Below are positions 30,264-38,316 of a DNA stretch of 49,154 nt, piece by piece (within the stretch, counting starts at the first letter, position 1; every line of letters starts with the position of its first letter). The DNA comes from Streptomyces longispororuber (lineage in GTDB: Bacteria; Actinomycetota; Actinomycetes; Streptomycetales; Streptomycetaceae), in NCBI RefSeq assembly GCF_014656095.1, contig NZ_BNBT01000055.1, positions 1 to 49,154 of the forward strand, given 5' to 3'. The notes under the pieces were generated by a model that worked only from the letters and a program-made list of their open reading frames with translations, was not told where the DNA came from and did no database searches. Position numbers and translations under genes: made by a program.

Positions 30264-32243
30264 CTAGGTGACGTGCACCCACTTGGCCTCCGAGGAGGCC
30301 CCTTCCGTGTCCGTCACGAAGAGCATGTACCAGCCGGGCGGCACCAGCGCCGCGTCGCCGCGCGGTACGTCCACCGTCACCGAGCCCTGGCCCTTGGTCA
30401 CGCCGAGGGCGATGGAGCGCTGCTCGACGTCCGTGGTGTGGGTGACGGCGCTCGGGCGCATCAGCCGGGCCGAGGCGATCCTCTCCGGGTGCGCGGTGCG
30501 GAAGGTCGCGCGGCCGTCGTCCGGCAGCACCTGCGGTCCGGCGCCGAGGACGGGCCGGTCCTTGCCCGAGCGGTGCAGCGCGGGCGGCGTGTAGATCTCC
30601 ATGCGCTGCTCGAAGTGGCCGAGCTTGGTGTTCTGCTCGTTGTCGAAGAGCGGGTCGGAGCCGAAGGTGGCGACGCGGCCGTCGGGCAGCAGCAGCGCCT
30701 CGGAGTGGTAGTTGCGGCCCACGGTGGGCTCGGCGGCGGTGCGGAAGGCGCCCCGGCCCGCGTTCGCCCTCGGGTCGTAGAACTGCGCCTTGAGGATGTT
30801 GCTGGCGCTGCGGCCGCGGTAGTCGGAGGAGCCGTTGGTGGTGAAGACGGTGTCGTCCGGCATGATCACGCTGTTCAGGTAGCGGGTGCCCTGGGGCAGT
30901 CGCGGCCCGGTCCGGAAGGACGGGTTGTCCTGCTTGAGGTCGACGACGGCCGTGCGGCGCGTGGCCTTGTCCGACTCGCCGACGCCGCCCCCGCCGAGGA
31001 TCATCACCTTCTGGTCCTGGGCGGGCGGGAGCAGCACGGACGCGGACGTCTCGGTCTGGTCGAGGTCGGCGAGCCCGGGCACCTTGGTGAACTTGTTGCT
31101 CTTCAGGTCCCACAGGCCCGGCTCGCGGCCCTTCTCGGCGGGGCCGTACCCGGCGTTGGAGGCGGGGTAGAAGAGCTTGCCGCCCTTGGTGAGGAACAGC
31201 GCCGGGTAGGTGGGGAAGTAGCGCTTGGGCCCCTCCGTCCACTTCTTGGTCTTCGGGTCGTAGATCTCGTTGTCGCCCGGGTCGATGACGCCGACGTCGT
31301 CGAGCCCGGACACCGCGAGCACCCGGCCGTCCTCCAGGCCCACGAGCGTCGGGTACCAGCGGGCCTTCTTCATCGGCTCCACGGGAACGTACCGCTCGGC
31401 CACCGGGTCGAACTCGTAGGCCGCCTTGATGCCCTGGAAGTCCTGCTTCTCCAGGGTGAGCTTCTCGGCGATGCCGTAGGTGTTGTCGGCCGCCTTGCCC
31501 TTCAGGCCCTCGATCTCGTACTGCGCGGACTCCTCGGCGACCGACTCCTCGCCCTTGCGGACCGCCTCCACGAAGACCCGCGCCTCGCTCGCCAGGATCT
31601 TCGTCTTCCAGGGTTTCATCTCGCCGGACTTCGCGTACGAGATCTCGAAGTCGCGCTCGGCCTTCGGGACCTCCACGTCGAACTTGCTGACGTACTCGAC
31701 CCCGGACGGCGAGCGGAACTTGGTGCCCTTCTTCAGGACGATCGACTTGTCCGGGTTCTCGTTCTTGACGCGCATGCCGCCGCCGGCGCGCTCCACCTCG
31801 CCGTCGAGCAGCTCGTACCGGGCCGTGCCGCCGGCGACGAGCAGCCGTCCGTCGGGGAGCTGGGCGTGCCCGGCGCAGAAGAAGTCCTCCGGGGTCGGCA
31901 CCTTCTTGAAGGTGTTCTTCTTCGGGTCCCACAGGACCGTGTCGAAGGACCCGGCGTCGAACTTCTTCTGCTCGTTCCCGGAGCCCGCGACGATCAGCAC
32001 CTTGCCGGTGTGCAGCAGCGCCGCGTGGATGGCGTTGGTCCGGAACTCCTTCGGGATGTCGAGCTGCTTCCAGGAGCCGTACTTCTTCTTGTAGCCGGGC
32101 CGGGAGATCTTGTACGCGTGGTACTTCTCCTCGGCGAAGGAGATGGCCGCGGGGGCGTTGAGGCCGATGAGCAGCGCGCCGGCGCCCGCGCCGAAGGCGA
32201 TCTTCCTGGTGCGCTGGGAGAGTCTGGTGAACCGCGGGGCCAT
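30264..32243 (-). CDS. glxA: GlxA-like copper radical oxidase
   Basis: A 659-aa mono-copper oxidase related to galactose oxidase, which oxidises a primary alcohol of a glycan and makes H2O2 at the hyphal tip. A short cytoplasmic segment and a membrane anchor or signal (IAFGAGAGALLIGLNAPAAISFA) are followed by Kelch-type repeats and a C-terminal DUF1929 domain. Active-site positions are visible: Cys123 (FCAGHAQLPDGRL) and Tyr297 (RWYPTL) for the Cys-Tyr cofactor, Tyr512-His513 (RNYHSEALLLPDGRV) and His602 (VTHTTDVEQRS) as copper ligands. A GGGAGG inside the end of cslA serves the ATG, and only 3 bp separate the two genes, so they are coupled. Confidence 0.93.
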   Translation of the reverse strand: MAPRFTRLSQRTRKIAFGAGAGALLIGLNAPAAISFAEEKYHAYKISRPGYKKKYGSWKQLDIPKEFRTNAIHAALLHTGKVLIVAGSGNEQKKFDAGSFDTVLWDPKKNTFKKVPTPEDFFCAGHAQLPDGRLLVAGGTARYELLDGEVERAGGGMRVKNENPDKSIVLKKGTKFRSPSGVEYVSKFDVEVPKAERDFEISYAKSGEMKPWKTKILASEARVFVEAVRKGEESVAEESAQYEIEGLKGKAADNTYGIAEKLTLEKQDFQGIKAAYEFDPVAERYVPVEPMKKARWYPTLVGLEDGRVLAVSGLDDVGVIDPGDNEIYDPKTKKWTEGPKRYFPTYPALFLTKGGKLFYPASNAGYGPAEKGREPGLWDLKSNKFTKVPGLADLDQTETSASVLLPPAQDQKVMILGGGGVGESDKATRRTAVVDLKQDNPSFRTGPRLPQGTRYLNSVIMPDDTVFTTNGSSDYRGRSASNILKAQFYDPRANAGRGAFRTAAEPTVGRNYHSEALLLPDGRVATFGSDPLFDNEQNTKLGHFEQRMEIYTPPALHRSGKDRPVLGAGPQVLPDDGRATFRTAHPERIASARLMRPSAVTHTTDVEQRSIALGVTKGQGSVTVDVPRGDAALVPPGWYMLFVTDTEGASSEAKWVHVT

Positions 32244-32246
32244 GGG

Positions 32247-34022
32247 TCAGTTACCTCCCGAGGTCGTGCCGGTGGCGAACGCGGGCTCCGGCTCGCCGTC
32301 GGTCCCGGGCTCCGCGGACCGCTGCCGCGCCGCGGCCCTGCGGCCCCGGCGCTCCTGGGCGGCGGTGACGCTCCACACCGCGACCGGGGCGAGGGAGATG
32401 GCCATGGCGAGCACGGCCCAGGTGCGCATCGCCACGTGCGTGTGGCCGAGGACGAACGAGGCGACGAGGGAACAGCCGAGCACCGCCGTCCAGAACAGGT
32501 GGATGCGGAAGGTCAGGAGCCGGTCGGCGGTGGTGCCGCCGCCCTTGGGGGTGACGACGAAGCGGCAGGGGCGGCGCAGGATCGCCGAGCCGAGCGACTT
32601 GGCGTAGATGGGCGCGGACAGGGCGGACATGGCCATGCCCGCGAGTCCGCCCGAGCCCTCGGGTTCGTGCGGCGAGACGTTGTGCCGCCGGTTCCACAGG
32701 TAGAGCCCGATCTGCAGGGCCGCGGCGTCGCTGTAGAGCATGAGCCACACGGAGGCCGCGACCTGCGTGCCCGACGCGCCGAACCACAGGAACAGCACGC
32801 AGCTCAACACGCCGAGCAGCCAGTTGACGGCCGTCATCGGGTAGTAGACGAGCATCAGCGTGTACGAGAACAGCCGTCCGGGGGGCATCGAGAACGGCGC
32901 CTTCCAGTACTGCTGGAACACCGTCTCGTACGTGCCGCGCGACCAGCGCATCTGCTGCGTGAAGAAGTCGGTCCAGGAGGCGGGGCCCTCGCCGACGGCG
33001 AGCACGTCCGGGGTGTAGACGCTGCGCCAGTGCCGCCCGGTCGCCGGGTTCCTGTGCCGGTGCAGCTCGAAGCCGGTGGCCATGTCCTCGGTGATGGAGT
33101 CGTACAGGCCGCCGACCTGGCGCAGCGCGGAGATGCGGACGACGTTGTTGGTGCCGACGAACATCGGCGCCCGGTAGCGGTTGCCGGCGCGCTGGATCAG
33201 CGCGTGGAAGAGGAACTGCTGGGACTCGGCGGCCTTGGTCACCGGCGAGGTGTAGTTGCCGTACACCTGCGGTCCGACGACGAACGCCACGTCCGGGTCG
33301 CGGAAGAAGCCCATCATCCGGGTCAGGAAGTTCGGCAGGGGCACGTGGTCGGTGTCGACGGAGGCGAAGAAGTCGTAGGCGCCGCCGTGCCGGGCGAGCC
33401 AGGCGTTGTAGTTGCCGTGCTTGGTGCGGGCCTTGTGCGGGCCCTTCGCGCGGTTCCACTCGGGCACGCCCTTGCGGGTGAAGTGCCGCACGCCGAGCTC
33501 CGCGCACAGGGCCTTCGCCTCGTCGTCGTCGCCCTCGTCGAGCAGCCACACGTCCATGGGTCCGGTGTGCTCTATGCGGACCGCGCCTTCGAGCGTGGCG
33601 CGCACCATGGCCAGCGGCTCCTTGCCGGGGACGTACGTCGTCAGGAACGCCACGCGGGTGCCCGGCTCGGGCACGACGGGCACGGGGTCGCGGGCCACCA
33701 TCGTCGCGTGGGCGATCGACACCACGTTGACCAGCATGAACACCTCGATCAGCCCGATCGCGACCAGCATCGTGACATCCAGGCCGACCAGCCAGCGGTC
33801 GCCGCCCTCGCGTTCGGTCCAGTGCGCGGGCCAGACCAGGTACACGAGCAGGGCGCCGGTCAGGAGGGGGGCCAGCGTCATCAGGAGGACGGCGCGTATT
33901 CGGTGGGGTTCGCCGGCGAGGAGCGACCGGTACTGGACCCGGTAGCCGCCACCGTCCTCCGGTTCGGTCAGCGGTCCGGCCAGCCGGCTGTGGGTGTCGT
34001 AGTCGTAGCCCTCCGGCCGCAC
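32247..34022 (-). CDS. cslA: CslA-like membrane glycan synthase (GT2)
   Basis: A 591-aa processive glycosyltransferase of the cellulose-synthase-like type. Two N-terminal membrane helices (LLMTLAPLLTGALLVYLVW and VTMLVAIGLIEVFMLVNVVS) precede the catalytic domain, with LLDEGDDDE, SVDTDHVPLPNFL, the SITEDMATGFELH acid and QQMRWSRGTYE. Several C-terminal helices and an RPCRFVVTPKGG segment follow. It makes a beta-glucan-like polymer at growing tips, with GlxA needed for its deposition. GTG 34022 has AGGAGG about 6 nt upstream. It is the first gene of the cslA-glxA pair. Confidence 0.92.
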   Translation of the reverse strand: MRPEGYDYDTHSRLAGPLTEPEDGGGYRVQYRSLLAGEPHRIRAVLLMTLAPLLTGALLVYLVWPAHWTEREGGDRWLVGLDVTMLVAIGLIEVFMLVNVVSIAHATMVARDPVPVVPEPGTRVAFLTTYVPGKEPLAMVRATLEGAVRIEHTGPMDVWLLDEGDDDEAKALCAELGVRHFTRKGVPEWNRAKGPHKARTKHGNYNAWLARHGGAYDFFASVDTDHVPLPNFLTRMMGFFRDPDVAFVVGPQVYGNYTSPVTKAAESQQFLFHALIQRAGNRYRAPMFVGTNNVVRISALRQVGGLYDSITEDMATGFELHRHRNPATGRHWRSVYTPDVLAVGEGPASWTDFFTQQMRWSRGTYETVFQQYWKAPFSMPPGRLFSYTLMLVYYPMTAVNWLLGVLSCVLFLWFGASGTQVAASVWLMLYSDAAALQIGLYLWNRRHNVSPHEPEGSGGLAGMAMSALSAPIYAKSLGSAILRRPCRFVVTPKGGGTTADRLLTFRIHLFWTAVLGCSLVASFVLGHTHVAMRTWAVLAMAISLAPVAVWSVTAAQERRGRRAAARQRSAEPGTDGEPEPAFATGTTSGGN

Positions 34023-34650
34023 AGCGCCCTCCTCTGGTCATCGAACGAGCCGATACCCACACGAAAAGGGACATACGACGGCGTGTCGAACTGGGCGGGG
34101 CTGCCTGGGTGGTGTACGCGAGGTCCGGCCGCCCCGGCTTGCACCCGGGCCCACCACCCCGGGCCCTACCGCCCCGGGCCCTACCGCCCCGGGCCCTACC
34201 GCCCACCCGCCCACCCGACTCTCCCCGGCTCCGACAGCCGGACCCCGACGCAAAGCGCCACCCGTGGCGCCCCCGGTACCGCCGCGTCCGCGGCGGACTT
34301 TCCCACCCACCCACCCGACTCTCCCCGGCTCCGACAGCGGGACTCGGGGGCACTTCTCGGCGGGGGCGGGGCACCCCGAAGCGAGCGCCCCGTCGTCGCT
34401 GTGGGCAAACGTCCCGCAGGGCGGGACGGGTGGGCACAGCGCCGAGGTGCCGCCCGGCCGTTGTACAGGGGCCCGGTTGCGCCGAGGTGCCGACCCGCCG
34501 TCACGCGGGGGCTCGGCCCCGCCGAGGTGCCGCCTCGCAGGGGCACAGGGCCCCGGCCCCGCCAGGGCACAGGGGCCCGGCCCCGCCGAGGGGCCGCCCG
34601 GGTGTCGGGTGGGGTTCCGGGGCCGCCCGGGCCCCCGTTGCCCCGCGCGG
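34023..34650. repeat. Repeat-rich intergenic region (628 bp)
   Basis: No gene is convincing; open frames here are GC-driven. Contents: three 15-bp tandem units CCCCGGGCCCTACCG (34157-34201); two copies of CCCGACTCTCCCCGGCTCCG about 104 bp apart (near 34210 and 34314), the second after a CCGCCGCG-CGCGGCGG-type hairpin; CGCTGTGGGCAAACGTCCCG near 34396; and from about 34438 to 34610 four spaced copies of a CGAGGTGCCG/CGAGGGGCCG block. It would contain the cslA promoter close to 34023. Parts match the intergenic stretches at 17.6-17.9 kb and 43.8-43.9 kb. Confidence 0.75.
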
Positions 34651-35280
34651 TCAGCGCGTCGCGCGGCGGAGGCGGTGGCGCAGGGCCCGCTGGGCCACGG
34701 GCCCGAGGTCGTCGAGGGCGGCGACCAGCGCCCCCAGCTCCTCCAGGGCATCGAGCGCCCGCCGAGCCCCCTCCGCGTCCACCCCCTCGTACAGCTCGAT
34801 CCCCACGAACGACGCCGCCACCGCCCGCGCGAGCCCCACCACGTCCACGAACCCGCCCAGCGGCGACGCGCCCAGCACCCGCGCGAGGACCTGTTCGACC
34901 TCCGCCACCCACAGCGAGAGCCCCGCGGCCGTCGCCGCCGCGAGCCGCGGCTGCGTCTGCGCCCCGGCGAGGAGCTGCCCGAGCACGGCCACCGCCCCCG
35001 CGGCCCGCTCCTCCTCGTGCATCACCCGCCCGAACTCCAGGAGTTCCCCGAGCGTCGACACCGCGGCGAGCCGCTCGCGGTAGCGGGCGACCCGCTGCTC
35101 GGTGCCGTACCGGCACGCCTCCGAGAGCAGCTCGTCCACCGACCCGAAGTGGTAGAAGACCAGCGCCTGGTTCACCCCGGCCGCCGCCGCGACACTGCGC
35201 GCGGACGTCTTGGCGATGCCCTGCTCGGTGAGCGTCCGCAGGGCCCCCTCCAGCAACTTCTCCCGCGTCGCGGCGCTCAC
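34651..35280 (-). CDS. TetR-family regulator of the SRPBCC-DUF4166 operon
   Basis: A 209-aa TetR protein. The helix-turn-helix is at about residues 8-55 (KLLEGALRTLTEQGIAKTSA then RSVAAAAGVNQALVFYHFGS). The ligand domain is helical (LGELLEFGRVMHEEERAAGA). It starts with a GTG overlapping the stop of the DUF4166 gene (GTGA) and is the last gene of a three-gene operon. A TetR encoded in an operon with two like operators at its promoter strongly suggests autorepression. The ligand may be a lipid-like product handled by the SRPBCC protein; this is inference. Confidence 0.88.
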   Translation of the reverse strand: MSAATREKLLEGALRTLTEQGIAKTSARSVAAAAGVNQALVFYHFGSVDELLSEACRYGTEQRVARYRERLAAVSTLGELLEFGRVMHEEERAAGAVAVLGQLLAGAQTQPRLAAATAAGLSLWVAEVEQVLARVLGASPLGGFVDVVGLARAVAASFVGIELYEGVDAEGARRALDALEELGALVAALDDLGPVAQRALRHRLRRATR

Positions 35281-35957
35281 GCGCGCGCCTCCTCGCGCAC
35301 CGGCCGCAGCCCCGGCCGCACGCCGCACCGCCGCACGTCCCGGTACTCGGCCCGGAAGGACCCCTCGTACCCGAACAGCGGCCCCACGTACCGGTTCACC
35401 ACCCGCACCTGGACGCGGAAGCACCCGGCGGCGTCGTCGTACGACTCCCGCACCTCGGCGTCGCCGCCGACGACGTCCGGTACGCGGACGTCCACCGGTC
35501 CCTCGCGGAACCGGTGTTCGCCGGAGCGGATGACCAGCGAGCCGTCCGGCCGCGCCGTGAAGTGCAGGTCGCTGGCGAGGTGTTGGTGGGTGCCGAGGTA
35601 GTCGAGCACGCGGTCGCCCTCGGGGGCGAGGACCATCTGGGCGTCGAACCGCCGGGCCCGCCCGGGGAAGTGGAAGGTGCGCACGAAGCTCACCGTCTCA
35701 CGGCCGAACGTGTCGGCGTACGGCACGTTCTCGATGGTGAACGGGATGTTCCGGCCCGTGCGCGGGACGAGGATGTTGCGGGTGCCGCCCAGCGCGAGGA
35801 ACGGCTTCACGAAGCCGCGCCCGTGCCAGATCCGGTCCATCACTCCCCGCCCGACGCAGGCCTCGCCGCTGTCGAGCCCGACGGAGAACCGCCGCTGGAG
35901 CTGCGGGTGGAGCCGCTCGAAGCCGTCGCCGAGGACGGTACGGAAGATCGAGGTCAT
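35277..35957 (-). CDS. DUF4166 domain protein
   Basis: A 226-aa protein. The stretches FRTVLGDGFERLHPQLQRRF, GGTRNILVPRTGRNIPFTIE, TFHFPGRARRFDAQMVLAPE and VVNRYVGPLFGYEGSFRAEY are those of DUF4166, a domain often fused to NAD-binding enzymes in other bacteria. Function is unknown. It starts by ATGA overlap with the upstream SRPBCC gene and ends by GTGA overlap with tetR, so the three proteins are made together. No signal peptide is seen, so it is probably cytoplasmic. Confidence 0.82.
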   Translation of the reverse strand: MTSIFRTVLGDGFERLHPQLQRRFSVGLDSGEACVGRGVMDRIWHGRGFVKPFLALGGTRNILVPRTGRNIPFTIENVPYADTFGRETVSFVRTFHFPGRARRFDAQMVLAPEGDRVLDYLGTHQHLASDLHFTARPDGSLVIRSGEHRFREGPVDVRVPDVVGGDAEVRESYDDAAGCFRVQVRVVNRYVGPLFGYEGSFRAEYRDVRRCGVRPGLRPVREEARA

Positions 35958-36679
35958 GCGGACTGCTCCTTGGGTTCGGCGAGGGTCGCGGCGGCGGGCA
36001 GGCGGTCGAGGAGGCGGGGCGCCCGCGCGCGCTCCCGCGGGGCGCGCAGACAGCGCCGCGCGGCGGGCGTCCCGGGCAGCGGCGGCACCAGGACCGCCGC
36101 CACCTCGGCGGCGAGCCCGGCCACGGGCCCGCCGACCGCCACCGCGGCGGCCACGCACAGCGCACGCGCCCCGGCTTCGGCAACGGCCCGCACGAGCCCC
36201 CGCTCGGGCGTGACGCCGCGCTCCAGCCAGAGCCGCAGCCGGTCGAAGGACCAGGCCGTCGCCCAGCCCATCAGCGGGCGGAACAGGAACCGGTCGGCCA
36301 GCGCCCCGGCGCGCCCCCAGCGCGGCCGGTAGTCGTAGCCGGTGAGGAAGCGCACACCGTCGCCGGTCGGCACGTACCGCCAGTAGCCGCTGCCCTCGGC
36401 GAGCAGCGACAGCGGATGTGCCGAGGCGAACCGCAGCGCCGAGGTGCGGGTGCCGTCGGGCCGCCGCTTCTCGCCCGCGCTGACGCCGACCCCGGAGACG
36501 GTGAGGAAGGGCAGCACGCGCGTGGCGTACCGGAAGCGCTGCGGCTCGCCCGCGGCGGCGGGCAGGTGATCGATCTCCGTGAAGCGCAGATCCCACCGCT
36601 GGTGCCGAGCGGGCTCCTGGGTGTGCTCCCAGAGCACGTCGACATCGACCCGGATCAAGGCCTCGATGTACAGGCTCAC
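35954..36679 (-). CDS. SRPBCC/START-like lipid-binding protein with hydrophobic C-terminus
   Basis: A 241-aa protein. The first 150 residues have SRPBCC features (LYIEALIRVDVDVLWEHTQE, RWDLRFTEIDHLP, YATRVLPFLTVSGVGVSAGE, GSGYWRYVPTGDGVRFLTGY), which form a pocket for hydrophobic ligands. The last 90 residues contain FLFRPLMGWATAWSFDRLRL and an Ala/Val-rich segment that may touch the membrane. GTG 36679 is chosen because GGGGGTAG lies about 6-8 nt upstream; an in-frame GTG at 36700 is possible. It is the first gene of the operon, downstream of two TTGAGC dyads. Confidence 0.78.
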   Translation of the reverse strand: MSLYIEALIRVDVDVLWEHTQEPARHQRWDLRFTEIDHLPAAAGEPQRFRYATRVLPFLTVSGVGVSAGEKRRPDGTRTSALRFASAHPLSLLAEGSGYWRYVPTGDGVRFLTGYDYRPRWGRAGALADRFLFRPLMGWATAWSFDRLRLWLERGVTPERGLVRAVAEAGARALCVAAAVAVGGPVAGLAAEVAAVLVPPLPGTPAARRCLRAPRERARAPRLLDRLPAAATLAEPKEQSA

Positions 36680-36707
36680 GACGACTACCCCCCAGCTCAC
36701 AGCCTTG

Positions 36708-36768
36708 TTTGAGCGACTGCTCAAACACCGTCGCGCGCAAGCTACCAGCATTTTGAGCACTCGCTCAA
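36708..36768 (-). promoter_or_regulatory. Promoter with two matching TetR-type operators
   Basis: Site 1 is TTTGAGCGACTGCTCAAA (36708-36725) and site 2 is TTGAGCACTCGCTCAA (36753-36768). Both have TTGAGC-N4-GCTCAA form, and their centres are 44 bp apart (about four helical turns). On the minus strand TTGAGC of site 2 can serve as -35 and TAGCTT (plus 36739-36744) as -10 with an 18-bp spacer, so site 2 covers the -35 and site 1 lies just past the start point. Confidence 0.75.
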
Positions 36769-36830
36769 CCGCCCTGGGACGTCCCGCAGGCCTCGTACGG
36801 CCCCCGGCGGGCCCCCGCGGGCATGCGAAA

Positions 36831-36859
36831 GCCCCCCGCCGGAGAACCCGGCAGGGGGC
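36831..36859 (-). terminator. Terminator after the thiamine-binding protein gene
   Basis: Arms around GCCCCC...GCCGG and CCGGC...GGGGGC form a strong hairpin with an AGAAC loop, 25 bp past the minus-strand stop at 36884. On the minus strand a short CTTT follows the hairpin. Confidence 0.7.
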
Positions 36860-36883
36860 CAGAAGACTGGGGCGCGTCGGGGC

Positions 36884-37180
36884 TCAGCCCGTGGACAGAT
36901 GCCGCTCCACGGTCTCCACCTTGGACGTCAGGCCGTCCGTCACCCCGGGCCGCACGTCGGCCTTGAGGACGAGGGAGACCCGGGGCGCCCGGGCCTCCAC
37001 CGCGGCCACGGCCCGCTTGACCACGTCCATCACCTCGTCCCACTCGCCCTCGACCGAGGTGAACATCGCGTCGGTGCGGTGCGGCAGCCCGGACTCGCGC
37101 ACCACGCGCACGGCGTCGGCGACGTACTCCCCCACGTCCTCGCCGACGCCCAGCGGCGTCACGGAGAAGGCGACGATCAC
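36884..37180 (-). CDS. Thiamine-binding protein, MTH1187/YkoF family
   Basis: A 98-aa protein beginning MIVAFSVTPLGVGEDVGEYV, which is the family signature, with LPHRTDAMFTSVEGEWDEVM and VSLVLKADVRPGV later. Members form small ferredoxin-like oligomers that bind thiamine or its pyrimidine. The GTG at 37180 overlaps the stop of the DUF3817 gene (GTGA), so the two are coupled. A good terminator follows. The longer open frame to 37570 is not coding upstream of this start. Confidence 0.85.
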   Translation of the reverse strand: MIVAFSVTPLGVGEDVGEYVADAVRVVRESGLPHRTDAMFTSVEGEWDEVMDVVKRAVAAVEARAPRVSLVLKADVRPGVTDGLTSKVETVERHLSTG

Positions 37181-37521
37181 GCGTTCACGACCCCCTCGCG
37201 GCGGGCGCGGGAGGCGATGACCGCGGCCTCGGCCTCCCGCTTGAGCTTGCGGTCGGCGAAGAAGCCGCCGGCGGGCAGCACGGAGAGGACGAAGTACAGG
37301 GCGGCGGTCTTCAGGCTCCACTTGGTGCGGTTCCAGGCGTCGGCCCAGAACAGCACGTAGAGGATGAAGAGCACGCCGTGGATCATGCCCATCGCCGGCA
37401 CGGCGTTGAAGTCCGTGGTCCGCTTGAGCACCGAGCAGACGATCAGGAGCAGGAAGGACACGGCCTCCGGAACGGAGATGAGGCGGAGGCGGCGGAGTGC
37501 GGAAGCGGTGTTGATGTCCAC
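37177..37521 (-). CDS. DUF3817 family membrane protein, second copy
   Basis: A 114-aa protein with hydrophobic stretches (SVPEAVSFLLLIVCSVL, MGMIHGVLFILYVLFWADAW, LKTAALYFVLSVLPAGGFF) and the pattern GMIHGVLFILYVLF ... LPAGGFFADRKLK. It shares the family with the protein encoded at 24755, but the sequences differ clearly, so the duplication is old. GTG 37521 has AAGGTGA 4 nt upstream. It is coupled to the thiamine-binding protein gene. Function unknown. Confidence 0.85.
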   Translation of the reverse strand: MDINTASALRRLRLISVPEAVSFLLLIVCSVLKRTTDFNAVPAMGMIHGVLFILYVLFWADAWNRTKWSLKTAALYFVLSVLPAGGFFADRKLKREAEAAVIASRARREGVVNA

Positions 37522-37663
37522 GGGTCACCTTCGAGGGGCGGGTCGACGTCGATCTTGTGAACGGATGCACAAGCGTCCCTCATTGTGGCATCAGGGTCGC
37601 GCCAGGGTTCGGCCAGGGTGCGATCAGGGTCGGAAACCCTGTCGCCGGACGCCGCGCCCCGGC

Positions 37664-37679
37664 TACCTTCGCTGTCGTG
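37664..37679 (+). promoter_or_regulatory. -10 element of the first AIM24 gene, leaderless
   Basis: TACCTT at 37664-37669 is followed 7 nt later by GTG at 37677, without a ribosome binding site. This fixes the start well inside the longer open frame. Confidence 0.5.
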
Positions 37680-38315
37680 GCTACGTTCCGGGTGCAGGAC
37701 AGCAGAGTGCTCGCCGTCGAGATGACGGGCGACTCGGTCAAGGCGAAGAACGGCTCGATGGTCGCCTACGACGGCACGATGAACTTCAAGAAGCTGACAG
37801 GGGGCGGCGAGGGCATACGCGGCATGGTCACGCGCCGGCTGACCAACGAACAGATGACGGTGATGGAGGTGCGGGGCCACGGCACGTGCTGGTTCGCCGA
37901 CCGCGCCGCGGAGATCAGCCTCGTCCACCTCCAGGGGGAGAAGCTGTACGTGGAGTCGAGCAACGTCCTGTGCGTGGAGGCGACCCTGCGCACCGGCACG
38001 ACGTTCACGGGCCTGCGCGGCGCCAGCCAGGGCAACGGCGTCTTCACCACGACCGTGGAGGGCACCGGGCAGGCGGCGATCATCTCCGACGGCCCCGCGG
38101 TGCTCCTGCGCGTGACGAAGCAGCACCCGCTCACCGTCGACCCGGGCGCCTACGTGGCGCACCAGGGCAACCTCAAGCAGAGCTTCCAGTCCGGCGTCAC
38201 CTTCCGCCACTTCTTCGGCGAGGGCGGCGGCGAGGCCTTCCAGATCCGCTTCGAGGGCGAGGGCCTGGTGTACGTCCAGCCCAGCGAGCGGGACACGATC
38301 GCGGGAGACGTGTGA
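37677..38315 (+). CDS. AIM24 family protein 1
   Basis: A 212-aa beta-rich protein. It opens VATFRVQDSRVLAVEMTGDSVKAKNG and contains GSMVAYDGTMNFKK, GTTFTGLRGASQGNGVFTTTV and VDPGAYVAHQGNLKQSF. The AIM24/TerD-like fold is found in all domains of life; bacterial members have no settled function. It is the first of three tandem paralogues with gaps of 1 bp or overlaps. GTG 37677 is set by the -10 box 7 nt upstream. It ends LVYVQPSERDTI, matching LVYVQ-type ends in copy 2. Confidence 0.85.
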   Translation: MATFRVQDSRVLAVEMTGDSVKAKNGSMVAYDGTMNFKKLTGGGEGIRGMVTRRLTNEQMTVMEVRGHGTCWFADRAAEISLVHLQGEKLYVESSNVLCVEATLRTGTTFTGLRGASQGNGVFTTTVEGTGQAAIISDGPAVLLRVTKQHPLTVDPGAYVAHQGNLKQSFQSGVTFRHFFGEGGGEAFQIRFEGEGLVYVQPSERDTIAGDV

Positions 38316-38316
38316 C

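Noticed and set aside
34264..34640. Open frames in the repeat-rich gap upstream of cslA
   Set aside because: They consist of Pro/Arg/Gly from tandem GC repeats, lack ribosome binding sites and are open on several frames at once.
30255..35231. 1658-codon plus-strand frame across glxA and cslA
   Set aside because: It is antisense to two well-recognised genes. Its composition is Val/Arg/Gly/Leu-rich without domains, a product of GC-biased third positions.
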